Positions 37,749 through 52,700 of a stretch of DNA of 64,000 nucleotides are shown here, piece by piece. The notes beneath the pieces were generated by a model that was not told where the DNA came from, did not search any database, and worked only from the letters and a program-made list of their open reading frames with translations. Every line of letters starts with the position of its first letter. The first letter of the stretch is position 1. This DNA comes from Beaufortia kweichowensis. Lineage: Eukaryota > Chordata > Actinopteri > Cypriniformes > Gastromyzontidae. The position numbers and the translations under genes are program-made. The stretch spans positions 2,748,079-2,812,078 of the forward strand of contig CM032801.1 in assembly GCA_019155185.1 (NCBI GenBank), written 5' to 3'.

Positions 37749-40700
37749 CAAAATAATACCGTCCTTGCACCTTGGTGCTCGGGCCCTAATATTAATAATA
37801 ATAATAATAAACACAGCAAAAACAATAAAAGATTTTTGCAAACTACTTTATGAACTTTCAAATGTAAAAATTTAAGCCATTTTATTAAGACAATATGTGT
37901 TGTATATGTATATACAATCTCCAGACAGTTGCATTTCTCAATGTTACAAAAAGTAAAAAAGTCATAATTAATTTTAATTCCAAAACTGACAATATGTTAA
38001 TCCCATAAAAGTTAGGCACAAATCACTGTCTGAATACAATACATTTAAAAACATTATTAATCAAAAATATAAAACAGTTTTTTAAACGCCACATACAGTA
38101 TTGACCTTCACATGAAACACCTAATAGGAGCTGAAAAGCTTTAGATGGAAATAAAACACTTACTTTCCAATGTTTTCTGGGAGTGCTTGCAAAGAAATGT
38201 CATTGATGGAAAGGCACGTTAAATTCCTTAACTCCGAAAAACTTTCTGGCAATCTGAAACAGGACAAATGCAAAAAAATTACCAGTACCCACATATGCAG
38301 ATCACTTTATAAATGTCAACAATAAACATGATGGACTGTATTAAAGATCAGACTGTCTTAGAAACAGAGAAACACAAAAGGCAAAATAATCTAAATAAGG
38401 ATCTAAAACTAAACCTCAAGGTAATTAATTGCATTTACAAATAGCCAGTAAACCATTGTAAAATCTAATAATATGGGGATCAAATAGTGGATCTAATGCT
38501 AATGCGTAATAGAGCAACACAACTACTGAAACACACTTTGGAATCCAGGTACAGATAAAAAAAAATGTATAGCTTGAACACACCGCAAGTTGCTTCAGAT
38601 AAGCATCTGTCAGATGCATTAATGTAATACTAGGAGAGCTTGATTGTCGTCTCAGCTCACTCGAACACAAAACTATATGATACATAATGCAGCATTGAAA
38701 AAGAAAAACTTTACTACTTTAAAAACATAAAAAAAATATTTGCTACTGAAAATCTTTGTAGCACTGAACAAAACTGCTGCTGACTTTCAGAAAACACAGA
38801 CAGCTGTTGGAGAATAAAACTGACTGCTGAGAAGAGGAACAGGAACATAATGGCACAAAAACAAACCAATGAATTACCTTGTCAAGGGATTCCCACTAAA
38901 ATCTGCTACTTGGAGGGTTTTACAGTATGAAATGCTTTCAGGGACTTCAATAATGTCTGTAAATAAAATGAGAAAATCCATTTATAACAACACAAACCTT
39001 ACAGTGACCAAAACCTAATAAGCTGCCTACATTAGCAGTGTTTTAAGCCACAAGAGCAAGGCTGGTAAAGGTTTTAAAAAAGTAGCTTAACCTAACTGTC
39101 ATCTACCAACGATTTCAGTTATACATGTTTTTGATTATTGGGGAGCAACATGCTATAAGTGTGCAAGTGTGAGTTAAATCTTCTGTGTGCATCTAGGCCA
39201 GCAAGGGTCTCAAACAGAGCCAATACTTTCAATAATGTATGTATTAAATATAGGTTAGAATATTTATAATTTAGTAAAAAGATATTTCAAAACAGCAGAA
39301 ATTAAAACCCATGACTGTCATTTGGGGTGTGGATATATGCTGGGATTTTTTAGAATAATGGTAAAATGTTGTAGATAATTGCTGAGTGTTGAAAAACGGA
39401 TACTTTTGAAACATTTGGTGAGGCTGGTATCGTATGGGAGAGGCCAAAACTTCTCACAGACAGTTACACTCATTAAACGGTGGACCGAAAAAGAAAAGTT
39501 CCAAATGATAGAGACTGTTTCTTACCGTTTCGAGAGACGTCCAACTCTACAAGCTGGTTGAAGTTAGCTATATCCCCTGGCAGCCGCTGGATCTCATTGT
39601 CACTCAGGCTGAGTTTTCTCAGTTTAGTCAAATTAAAAAACGGCTGCAACAGAACAAGAAACACCAATTATGCGCTATAATGATTAGGAAAAGTGCTGCT
39701 TAAAAATCAATACATGGTCTCTAGGTGAACAGGTAACATTTTTTTTACATAATGAATGAGTAATGTTCTTGTTATGCTATGACTTTTAACCTTTCCTCCC
39801 GTTATAGCTTCCCTCCATTCTCCGTGTTTTATCACTGAGCACAACAATCTTAGACCATGACTGTAATCAAATCGTAACTTCTTACTAAATATTGAACAGT
39901 AGGCATTTTAAGTCAAGTTTCATTATGGTCCATTTTGATGCTTTTACTAGTCTAAAAACAACGGTGGCCCAGAAGTGCACAACACGGGGAAAATTAAAAA
40001 ACAAACATAGGTTCACAACACGATGAAATCAAGCCACAACAAAACCAAGCCACAGCACAACAGAATGAAGCTACAACACAACAGAAATTGTCTCGACCAC
40101 CGCCACAGATTTTGACAATATTGGTAGGGCTGACCCTAAATAGTAGACTTAACGTTAGTCGATGAAAAGGGGCTTTGTCGAATAAATTTTCATTGGCTGG
40201 TTAGTCGTGAGATCAACTCGAAAGTTTTTCTTTCACATTGCGCTTGCCGTACTTTAATCCAAACCGCACATGAGGTGGAGCCCAGCAGTTTTGCCCATTT
40301 TGTAAGTCACAGCTAACACGCAGCCACACATCGGGCTTGTAGAACCATGCTACGGCGAGCATGGTTCACTGTTGTTTAGTAACGGCAGACACAACAAGAG
40401 CACAAATAACAGAGCGCTTTAGGTAGATAAAGAAAATGGTGCATTTGCCTTCGAGAATAGGCAGCTCCGTGTGCTTTCAAATCACTCCCAGGGTGATATC
40501 AAACTGCGCAGCATGAGGACCATTAAATTGAATATTTGAAGTTGATTAGGTTGCACATATCTAATTTTTTACGGTGACAGCTGACACTAAAGGAGGACTT
40601 TAAACAGTCACATAATTTATGTCATGCATCCAAATCCGCGCCCGGTGCGGCTAGTGATCAAGCACGCTCTGCGCTCGACCCTAGGGGTGTGCGATATTGG

Positions 40701-43700
40701 CAAAAATGTTATCTTGATATTTTTGGGGGATTTTGCTGATAACCCTAATTAGACAACATTTTGCATACTTCGTGATTGAATGTGATTAAAAAAGTCTTAT
40801 ATAGTATGAGTCTTTACTTAGATCTTAAAATTTTCATTATTATTGATATTAAATTGTTATTATTTAAAACTGAAACATTTAAGTTAAAACAATACAACAC
40901 TCCGCTCTGCTAAACTGTGCAACATACAAGAAAGAAACAGAAATATGACTTTGTAAGTCAACATATAAAATTTTTGTCAAACATACACAGCACAAGAAGT
41001 AAAGCACAACTTCACATGACTTTTAAATGAATCTATCTGTCAGTGTGCGTCATTTCATGCTGTCATGTGTTTATAATAGTTAACTTTCTGAAAGATCTCT
41101 CTTTAAATCAGTTTTTGCTGGTGGGATAATTGTGTTTTATGTAATTATTAGTTGTGTTGCTGTATTCATTGCTACTGTTTTTAAATAAGGTCGACTGGCT
41201 CGATCACACGCTCCTCTCTCATTTGACTTAAAAGCTTGTTCTCGCGTCAGAGCTGTGAACTGTGGTTTTGAAACCAAGTCTTCCGAACAACTCCTTGAGT
41301 AACATCTCTTCACCCGTGGCTGTCCGGCATGTGTGTGTGTGTGTGTGTGCGAGCTCTGCCTGCGACAGACAGACAGAGCTGAGAGAGAGAGTGCATCTCT
41401 GCATTTATTCTGCCTGCGACATAAAACAGACAGAGCAACAAGAGAGAATAGCATTTAATCTCTGGCATTTATTTTTAGTCGTTAGAGCCACAAATAAAAA
41501 TACTCCAAATATTTTTATTAACAACAAGTTATTAATAACATTTATTAGATTTCCATCTAAAATGCTAATTATATTTATTTTTATAAGTCGATTAACAATA
41601 TACAACGTATGAACGCAATCCAATGTGCTGCTACATCGCGCTTTTTGCTAAATTATTAAAACAACATTGATAATATCCCCCACCTAATGGTGAAAACGTG
41701 AAAGCAAAGCTTTCGAGATTTTGAACTAATTTGTGGCTTCATTTCGTTGTGTTGAACCTATGTTTGCTTTTATATTATGTTGTGCACTACTGGGCCAACC
41801 TAAGAAACCAACAACAGAAACCATCACAGAAATTGGTAATAAAGGTTTATAATGGTTATAATGGTCATAATAGAAATTAAATTGATAATGGTCCTTGTCA
41901 GTCTCTACTGGTAATGTGTTGACTTCGTGGTGGTATGTTACCTGGTGAAGGTGAACTAACAGAACACTATTAAATTCTATTGGTATAAGACAAAACTCAT
42001 AAAGGAATTTGTACTGGTCTTAATCAACAATAGCTGATGGTTTATAATGGTATTTGAAATTAAAACCTTCAGAATTTATATTGTTTTTATTCTTCTGGGA
42101 ATAAAAGATAAAAAACAGAACCAAAAGAATGATCCAATTCACTTTAAGTTTAGTTAACAAAATAACAAGAAGTAATTATAAATGTTATCAATTGGGATTG
42201 TCCAGTGGCCTGGCAAAAGCGGCTCAGTGTATAGCGCTCTGTGATGTAACCAGCTATCCATGTCTATCTGCCTGACCTACTTGTTGAGTTCCTCCCACCA
42301 CTCACTGGCACCACGGCTGACAACAAGAAAAAAAAATGCATGTGAAGCCCCAAATGAAACAGCTCAGTCAGATAGAAACAAACAAACAAATTGCCTCCAG
42401 TTTCTGCTGTTCTACGAACTGTCTTTATAAGTTCAGCTGAAAAGATTGCTACCACTGACAATGCAACATACCAACCATAGGCAGAGTTTGGAGGGGTGTC
42501 ACTGCCCGAGTGCACTCTAATCTCATTCTGTTCCTGTTTTAGTTCAAAGATGCACTAAATAACAGACTAACAGTAACTGTGCTGCATCACAACATTCATG
42601 TGAAAAAATTATGACATCCCATGAAAGCCTGGTTTTTTTTTAACATAGTTAAACATATGGATATGTGGTCTTCATTTTAACAATAATGGGAGATTCAAGT
42701 AATATAACTAAACAAATAAAACCAAAAAAAGTCTTCTATAAAATGATCTATAAAATGTAATTTAAAAAAAACTAAATTTCTTGTGAGGATAAAGTAAGGA
42801 CACCACAACATTTATTTGTGCATAAAATAGCTAAAACTACATACAGGTGCATCACATCAGGTTCAGATTATTAGAACATTGTTATAAAGCATTTTGAAGA
42901 AGGCTGGTCTTATTTTAACTTCAGACATTTAGTTTGGTTTGCTTTTAATTGTTAAAGTGAGAGGTATCACCATGGTGAGATAAAAAAAGCTTTCTGAGCC
43001 CTTTAGAAAGAAGATAATTGATGCTCATGCGTCAGGTAAGGGATATAAAAAGATCTTAAAAGAATTTGTAATCAGCCATTCCACTGTCAGAAAAATCATT
43101 TACAAGTGAAGAACATTTAAAACAACTGCCAACATGGCCAGGTCAGGCTGTCCAAGTAAATTCTTCCCAAGAACAGACCGCAAGATGCTTAAAGAAGTGT
43201 CTAAGAAAAACTAAGGGAAAGACTGAAGTTTGCCAAAAAACACACAGACCAAGGCCAAGACTTCTGGAATAATGTGCTTTGGACAGATAAGTCAAAAATT
43301 GAATTATTTGGACAACATAATAAAGGGAATTTTTGGTGTAAACCAAATGCAGCATTTCAGCAAAAGAACCTCATACCAACTGTGAAACATGGAGGTGGAA
43401 ATGATATGGTTTAGGGATGTTTGCTGCAGCAGGACCTGAAATGCCCACTATGTGAGACCTGTCAAAAAATTGAAGCTGAAGCGATACTTGACCTTGCAAC
43501 ATGACAATGACCCAAAAGATACCAGTAAATCCAACAAGGGCTGGCTGAAAAGTAAAAAAATGGAGAGGTCTAGAATGGCAAAGTCAAGGGGCTTTGATCC
43601 TTTGGGGTGATTTAAAACAGACTGTGCATGCACAAAACCCGTCAAACATCACACAGCTGAAAGAATTATATTCTGTAAGATTTTGTGTGTATTCGTCTGT

Positions 43701-46700
43701 TCTAAGTATAATGAAGAGTTAGAAATCAGACAGTTAGGACTGACACGCTCTTATTATTTTTAGAACTTTCTCCTGATTTGGCAATTTAGTAGCTACTTAT
43801 AGCCTTAGACGTTTTGTAAACACAACCCATACTCCTGAGCAGGAAATATATAATAAAACCTGGGACAAACAAAGCGAATAGGTCTAAACATTTTCTATTC
43901 ATTTAGACTTTACAACTTTGGACAGCCAGCAGAGAATAATGAGAACCTGATCCTCTGAGTTATAAAGCATTGCATCTCACATTGGGCATTTTAAATTATG
44001 GGTCAACTGATTATCGACCTGGCCGATTATTGACGTCAATATTTTGCATTTTACGATTATCGGCATCGGCCATTTTTCAAAACTGATTTGCGGATAAAAT
44101 AATTTTCCAACGCAGTCACCTCTGTAGGAACTTACCGCTCTGTGCTCTAGAGCAATGCCCCCCAGCTAATTTGATTTGTTGAGAGTCCAGTCAATCAACG
44201 CGCAATGCTGAATGGGCCGCAATTTTTGCTCTCTCACACGCACTTGCTAACTGGAGCGTTCATCGCATCGGTCAATGTCTGTAATTGGCAGATTTTAACA
44301 GAGTTTACTTGGACCAACAGCATGCAAGTTAAGCTAGGGTAATTAAAACTTATTTTAATTTATTGTTCTTTATTTTAATGTTCGTTATTTATTTAATGTT
44401 AATGTGCTACTACTCATATTGAACGCAAAAGTTAATGTCTAAATCATTCTGTCTATTAAAATGCATTTAGAACGATCACAAAGTTCAAGATATGAGGGCA
44501 GATGTATGCATCTATATGTTTTCATATTGTAGTTATGCAGTATCACACAAAAAGTGATTTTTTTCTAAAAATCTGCATGATTACAAATGGGTATTTGATT
44601 TGTTAATACCAAGTTAATACTAAGAGATTTACGTTTTAGATTTCACATTGAGTCTGTTAGCAATGCTCACTTTCTTACTTGTTTTTAAATAATCTCAAAT
44701 ATCAGTATTCAACGTTTTATGTTTAAATATCAAAACATTATTTATGCATTTGTAACTGCAGGTTAAAGCATTATGTCCTTTTAAGCTGCATTAAACAGTG
44801 TGTAAATGCATCTAAATGCTTATTTGTTTATTATTTGTTCATTTGTTGCTAGTTGTTGTTGTTTACTACTTTAAGTTTTACAAAATGCCTACAGAATCCT
44901 GCTGGCTAGGTGCTTCCTGCACTATTTATGTTATCGTTAATATTATTCATATTAATAAATTATCAAGCATTCAGAGAACATTTTTATCATAGCCCTTGTT
45001 ATTCTTGATTTTTACATTAATTTTCATTTTTACAAGACACATATATATCGGTTTAAAATACCGATTATTGAGCTACTTTATCTGTAATAATCAATATCGA
45101 TATCGGCCCTAAAAACACATATTGGTCGAACCCTTTTTCAAACACATACTGCCAAAGTACCTTAAGACCTGGATGTTGATTTGAAGAAACCAAAAAAAAT
45201 AAATACTGGAGATATTTCATATGCCTCACCAGCACAGCAGTTACTTAAAAAGTGGAAAAACGAGTCTCGTCTCAGTCAGACCTGAGGGAGGGCAACTAAG
45301 GGCGTTTAGCACGGCCTGTAATTTAACAAAAAACTAAAGAGATCTCAACCAGGGCCAGAAATGTAAAATCCCAATCAAAATGAACAAATACCCCATACAT
45401 TTTAAATTGTCAAGAATTAAAAACTGCTAACCAATCAAAAAATGCCCTCAGTGCCTAACTAACTTGTTAAACCACAATCGGACATTATAAAAGCAAAAGA
45501 AATGACTCCCTTTTGGTTTACTCCCTTTTTTGTACCTCATAAAAATGATGTTGGACCCATCTACACAAATATTTATATAGTCACACAAAAACCTTTCATA
45601 CAACAACTGGTGCACCACACTATCTACAGACTAATATAGGAAGTTCACACCACATTTACCTCAATACTTCCATTATGACTGCTATTGTTAACACTAACCA
45701 TGAGAGACAAAAACAATCCACTGGAGGCAACACTGACAAACCAGCCTCTGAGGTGGAACCAAGAACCTGTTCTTCTTGTTAAAGAAGCTGTATAGTATGC
45801 TGTCAGCCCTCCTCTACTCTTCATAGTCCACAACCAGACCTATACACTTTTTAACCTCTCTGACAAATATTTCAGGCGTGATTGGGTCAAACAAAGCAAA
45901 CAGCTGCTAACCTGTCAACTGTCCTACAATTTCATGAGCAAACGAAAAGAAAACCCGTTGTAGCAAATGTGGCCTGTGACATCTGATGATGACACAAATG
46001 TTGTTGAATATTCCAAGATTAATCAAGATTAAAGATGTAGATGGTAAACTAGAAAATCAAATAGCAATTAGGTGGGTTACTAATCGTTATGCTTCACAAT
46101 AAACAACCAATGAGAACTACACGGTTTATTAGGTACACTAAGTTAGATGAGATGCCTGTTCACACCAAGAAAAGTGACTATAAATAACTAACCATAACTA
46201 TTAGCATCCACACCAACAGACAATACTGATGTGTTTATTCCAGGCATGCATGCTGCAGTTTCACATTTTAAATGTGCATGCCCTTTTGGCTTCCAATATT
46301 TTTTAGGTCATCAGCTGGAAAAAGTCACTCTTAAAGTTATCCAACCATATTGTTCCTCTGTTTAGTTATTGTTATCTCTCTGAAATTTAGAATGATTTTT
46401 AAAACGTCTTGTTTACGGTTCTTTGTGTGAACAGACTTGTGACTTGTGTGTTTGGTCAAATCGCCAACCTTAAAAAACAGTACTAATGCTAAAGAGCAGA
46501 GATACAGGCTAGTGTGAGATCCAGGAAATGTAAAAGATTATGGGCCCCATTTTAATTATCTAAGCGCATGGTCTAAAGTGCACAGCGCAAGTGCATTTTG
46601 GGTGTGTCCAAATGCACTTTTGCTAGTTTAAGGACAGGAAAAATGGTTGTGTTCTGGGAGCATGGTCTAAAAGGGTTTTCCCTATTCTCTTAATGAGTAA

Positions 46701-49700
46701 TGGGTGTGTTTTGGCCATAACTTGCAATAAACCAATCAGAGTCTCAAGACTCGAGAAGTAAAAAAGCGCAAGATCCCATATCTGAGATAAGATTTCTCGC
46801 ATAAGACTGGAAATGTTTTTAAAATGGCAAGAAGTTTGTAATACTGGAAATGGTTGGGGAGACGATATTGCTGACATTGTGGTCTGTAACTCCTCCCTGA
46901 ACTTCCCACTGCCCTATTGCTCTCTCATCTTGCTCATTGGCTGTAGGTCACCGCCGATGTTCAATCTCTGTGGCAGACTTATTTTCTGTACATGGGTTTT
47001 GGCACTGCTCCTCTGTGAGGATGAAACTGATGTTGTAAGCTAAACAGTATATATGGGTTGTCTGTGATCACCGCATCAGAGCAAATGTGTCATTGTTCAG
47101 GAAGATATATGTTCTACAAGTCATATATCCAAAATTTAATCAAAACAAGTATTATATTTGCTGCTTTTATTCTGCCCAACTTTGGCACTGATTCTTGCCA
47201 AAACAGGGTTCAATATTGATAAAATGAAACCTTTTAAAATCGAGCTGGTCCTCCAAAATATAAAAAATTGCCACACTGTGGTGCTATAATAAGCGATTTT
47301 ACATTTCTGCTAATAACACCGCAACCTTTTAAAAAAAAAACATTTTGTTTTCTTAGAATCCTTGCTTTAAACATTTATAAGTGTATATGTAATTTTTATG
47401 TTTGTCTATAAAGTTTATAAAAAAAATTTGTAAATAATTTTTGTAAAAACAACTTTCTCAAAATCATTGTCCAGTTTAGGCCCTGTTCCCCATTTTCCAG
47501 ACCCAGATAATGGCTGCTATATTTGTACTTTGGCTTGGATTAATGGTCTGCAACATTTCTTCAATTAAACTAAAAAGATTATATTAGCCCGGATTTGACA
47601 TGCTTAGACATGAATAACTATAACTTCTTACATCAAATTTCTTACAAAAAAAGACAGTGACTTTAGCACTACTCAGCTATTATAAGGAATGTCTGATACA
47701 TGGCCAATGAACTGGCTTTTCACGTTACCACATGTCCATAATAAAAAAGTTTTACTTTTTCATCCCAGCAATGATGTTCAAAAAGACATAAAAGCTATTG
47801 TTTGATAAAGCCTTTTATATGCTAACCTTTAAACTTTTAAAATTGGCAGTTTACATTACCTGTAGGTCTTCTGTTTATCTTTGTTTTCTTTATATAATTT
47901 ATAAGTATAAGTTATAAGTCTTTATAATGTCTCTAAAGAAAGCTAAGATAGCAAAGAAGTGAATGTTGCAAGCAGTTGTAAGTCATCTTACAGTCAGTTA
48001 GGCTATGTTTACACAACAACGCTGTGTAGCGAAAAATGGAAAAGTTTTACACAACGTTGCTAAAACTATCTGCATTTACACAGATCCACAAAAACGACTA
48101 AAAATGTTGTATTATGTATGGCAGGCCAGTGATTGGCAATTCCACTTAAAAAGAAACACTATGTGCTTGTGCTTGTGTCACTGCTGGTTGTCACAGTGCA
48201 GTAAATCTTGTGTGTGTGCTTTTTTCTTGAGATACATTAATAATAAGTATGTTAGCACAAACACACAGTCATGTAAGCCTCCATTGTTGTTTCATGTTTA
48301 CACACAAACGATAATGGCAAAACTTGAATACTGTTGCACGCACCAAAAAGCTGTTGCCATGTGAAAAACAGCCAAAATGTATAAAAAGTTTTTGGGTGAA
48401 AACGCTATTGTGTAAACGGCTTCTTAGTCATCTGGAAGACTGAATTCTTGTGGTCAATCTATCGCTACTGCATTAGAGATTTATTAATTTACTAGCAAGT
48501 GGGGAAAGCTATACAGAAGCAAACGTTTGTTATTTGCAAACTTGATCTTCAGCCAACTGAAAGGCTGAACCTTTGCATTATATTTCTACACTTCCAATCA
48601 AAACTATATGTGGTCCATTCATGTTGTACTGCATGGTACATATATCAGTTTAAACAACTTTCACTTACTAGTAGGGTTGGGTATTGTTTTAATTTTAGCG
48701 ATTCCAATTCCGATTCCTCTTATTGAATCCGGTTCTTACCTTTTATTCTTGCCACATTATAGGCTATAACCAGTAGGCTGTAACTGTTAACTGTGGCAAT
48801 TCGTCAAATTAATAAACTCACAGTGGTTTTCAAAGTGTGGGGTGCACAGGTCATACTGGGGAGGGGGCGCGGAAGATCAGCTGAAAAAGAAAAAAACTAC
48901 AGAAGCACCAGATGTTACATAGAAGATGGATAGGTTTTTGAATGGACAGAGAAAAGCTGTAAATAAGGACATACATTAAGGTTTCTGTTCTTTAAAAGCA
49001 GAAAGTATGACGAGGTGTAAATTTCTTTTGACTTAACTATTAGGCGTCGAATCCACCGAGTGGATTCGGGCTGATGCTTGCACGCGCAGGTAAATTACAG
49101 GGAGATGTCATGCACGTGCATGAGTGTAAAACAAGCTCTCCTTTGCTCGTGTGTAGATCTGTAATGCACCTGCGCGCGACCATCAGCGTTGAGCTCGTTT
49201 CTTTTTGGCATTAATTTGCCGTCATACAAAAAAGTCCGAAATCGTCAAACAGAATCGAAATGTGCGCGTCTTATTGAATACCCAATTCTTTGAAATTTGG
49301 AACCGGTTCTGAAACGAAACTGGTTCTTGATACCCAACCCTACTTACTAGCTATTTCAGTAACAGATAATCAGATATTTAACCATGACAACACATTAACT
49401 ATAGAGGAGAAACCTCATTGATACATGTCACTGTCAACTTCCACTTTGTGTTTCTAATACCGCTTTTCCAGTACGTGGTTCGACTAGGCTTGGCACGACT
49501 CGGGTCAGCTTTACTTTGGCACGGTTTGCTTTTCCACTGCAGTTTAGTCCCGCTTCAAAAGGTGTGTGGGATTATAGACTTATTGCTATACTTGTGCCAT
49601 CTCTACTGACTTAATTTACATTATCGTAAATGTAACACAAATAAACACACAGCATAGGGGCAATGGAGGGTATCGATGCAATGGTATCGATTCTCGGCAT

Positions 49701-52700
49701 GTGGATGTTTTGCAAAACGCATGTTTGTTTCAAAGGAGGATGATGCCAGCATATAGCGGGTGTCTCGTGTCACAAATGCAATGACGTTGGTAGTGGCGAT
49801 TTTCTTTGACCAATCGGTGATCTGCAGTGGTAACACATCACATTTTAGTATCGGTATGGCTCGCTTGTACCAGGTACTACTGTACACAGTAGGGCTGTCA
49901 AATTAAAAGTCGAATTTGGAATATTCACAGAATTTAACAAAAAATGCATATTCGAATGAAAAACCTGTGCATTCGAATTTTACATCTGTCAGGACACTCA
50001 GGCAACTTTATGATGATGTAGCTGATGCGGTTTGCTCTCAGGTGGTGGCAGAGAACTTGTATTATTACAACAAGCAAAAAACAAATATTTTTTTGTATAT
50101 TAGGAATTCCTGGCAAGTGCATTTGAATATTGTATAACCCAATATTTCATCAATTATATATAGAACAAATATGTGGGAAAATACAGGCTTGTTCGTCGAC
50201 AGTGCGGTTGGTTTGTAAGAAAAAAGGTCCCGGACATCCTATAAGCATTGAGGGACCCCCTATAAAGCACAAAAATATAAATTAGGGGGTCCCCTGGTTT
50301 TTTATTCAAATTAAAATACTACATGAATGTAAAATTCTTGTGATGCGCTGCCACTAAGCGATACTGTCCATTATTTGTCCCAATTTCACAATAAACTGAT
50401 CCAAAAGATTTCTGTGTGAAATAAATGTAAACCCCCAAGTGCGCCTCATGCTGTTTTCTGGAGGGATTGACAGACGAGTCAATGTCTCTGCGTGTGGATT
50501 ATTTTCACCTCGTTGACAGTAAGAAAGAATTCCTGAATAAGCGTTTGTGTTATAAGGATCACATCTTACTTTGTGAAATCACGGCAACCCTATAATAAGG
50601 GGGGGCCTTACCTAGGGGACCCCCTATAAGCTTTGACATAATTCGTACACTGATTGAAGATAAATAAAGCCTAATGCAAGAGACCAGAGGCAGCATGATG
50701 AGCTAAAACGTTTATTTAAATTGTGAAAAGTATGGAGTGCTCACTGTACAGTCCATCAGTTCCTGAACCGCAAGTGAAGCCGACAACGTTTGTCAGCTAA
50801 AAGGAATGGTATGCGATGCGCTGGTTTATAATAGAATCAGGAAAAGAAACAACAGTTTTCGAAGCACATAGTACACCTCACATCGTAGTGTCGCGCGTCT
50901 GTACGCTATCTTTATGTATGGAACGCGATCAGGGCCAATTCTATTACAATGCGTGATATTTGGAAGTGTCAATACGCACAGTTTGTACACGTTAAAACGG
51001 ATGATGTGATCGGGTGTTCGCATCAAAAAGCACACCAGCTAATAGCGTTGCTCTATTCTAAAATAACATTTGCATTTGTGACGTTGGTATATACGTATAC
51101 AGTCGTGTGAAAAACTGTTTGCCCCCTAAATCTAATAACTGGTTGGGCCACACTTAGCAGCAACAACTGCAATCAAGCATTTGCAATAATTTGCAATGAG
51201 TTTGTTACAGCCCTGTGCAGAATTGTTGTAATTCGATTGTGTTTGAGCATGAACCGCCTTTTTAAGGTCATGCCACAGCATCTCAATAGGATTCAGGTCA
51301 GGACTTTGACTAGGCCACTCCAAAGTCTTCATTTTGTTTTTCTTCAGCCATTCAGAGGTGGACTTGCTGGTGTGTTTTGGATCATTGTCCTGCTGCAGAA
51401 CTCAAGTTCGCTTCAGCTTGAGGTCACGAACAGATGGCCGGACATTCTCCTTCAGGATTTTTTGGTAGACAGCAGAATTCATGGTTCTATTTATCACAGC
51501 AAGTCTTCCAGGTCCTGAAGCAGCAAAACAGCCCCAGACCATCACAATACCACCACCATATTTAATAGTTGGTATGATGTTCTTTTTTTAAATGCGGTGT
51601 TACTTTTACGCCAGACGTAATGGGACACACACCTTCCAAAAAGTTTAACTTTTGTCTCGTCAGTCCACAGAGTCTTGGGGATCATCAAAAGTCTTGGGGA
51701 TCATCAAGTCTTGGGGATCATCAAGATGTTTTCTGGCAAAACTGAGACGGGCACTGAGACATGCACACTATTTTTGCCCAGTCTCTTTCTTATGGTGGAG
51801 GCATAAACACTGAGGCCCTGCAGTTGCTGCTCTTGGGGTAATTTTGGTTGGCCGGACACTCCTAGGAAGGTTCTCCGCTGTTCCATGTTTTCGCCATTTG
51901 TGGATAATGGCTCTCACTATAGTTCGCTGGAGTCCCAAAGCTTTAGAAAAACCTTTTTCAGACTGACAGATCTCAATTACTTTCTTTCTCATTTGTTTCT
52001 GAATTTCTTTGGATTTCCGCATGAGGTCTAGCTTTTGAGGATCTTTTGTGTACTTCACTTTGTCAGGCAGGTCCTATTTAAGTGATTTCTTGATTGCGAG
52101 CAGGTGTGGCAGTAATCAGGCCTGGATGTGGCTAGAGAAATTGAACTCAGGTGTGATAAACCACAGTTAAGTTATGTTTGAACAGGGGGGCAAACAGTTT
52201 TTTCCATGTAGTTTTGGATTTTGTTTTTCCTTAATAATAAAAACCTTCATTTAAAAACTGCATGTTGTGTTTACTTGTGTTATCTTTGACCAATATTTAT
52301 ATTTGTTGATGATCTGAAACATTAAAGTGTGACAAACTTTCAAAAAAAAAAAAACGAAATCAGGAAGGGGGCCAACACTTTTTCACACCGCTGTATACAT
52401 TTCGTCAGGTATGATGTGATGTTAGGTAATCAAATACCTATGCAAACGTCAGATGTAAAATTTGTTCGCGGATGACAATGTGATTGTAGATTGGCATATA
52501 CGTAGGCAAGCGTTTTACTTCTGTCTAAATAATACATTGATACGTTGTAAGTGACGTCATGGGTTGTCATCTTTACACCTTTTCGCTTTCTAGAATGGCT
52601 CTTAGGATTTTTTATTAGACCTTTTCAGACAGTTGACAAATAAGTATGTGACTGTGTCCTATGGTGTGACATACAAAACATGTCGAAAAAAAATCAATTA

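Noticed and set aside
37587..37841. Minus-strand frame with a poly-isoleucine run
   Set aside because: Artefact of the (AAT)n microsatellite.
41262..41612. 116-codon plus-strand frame
   Set aside because: It spans a (GT)n repeat and a tandemly duplicated segment inside a transposon relic; no protein similarity seen.
45540..45960. Possible retroviral-like protein remnants
   Set aside because: Only short protein-like stretches in broken frames; no motif that identifies a family.
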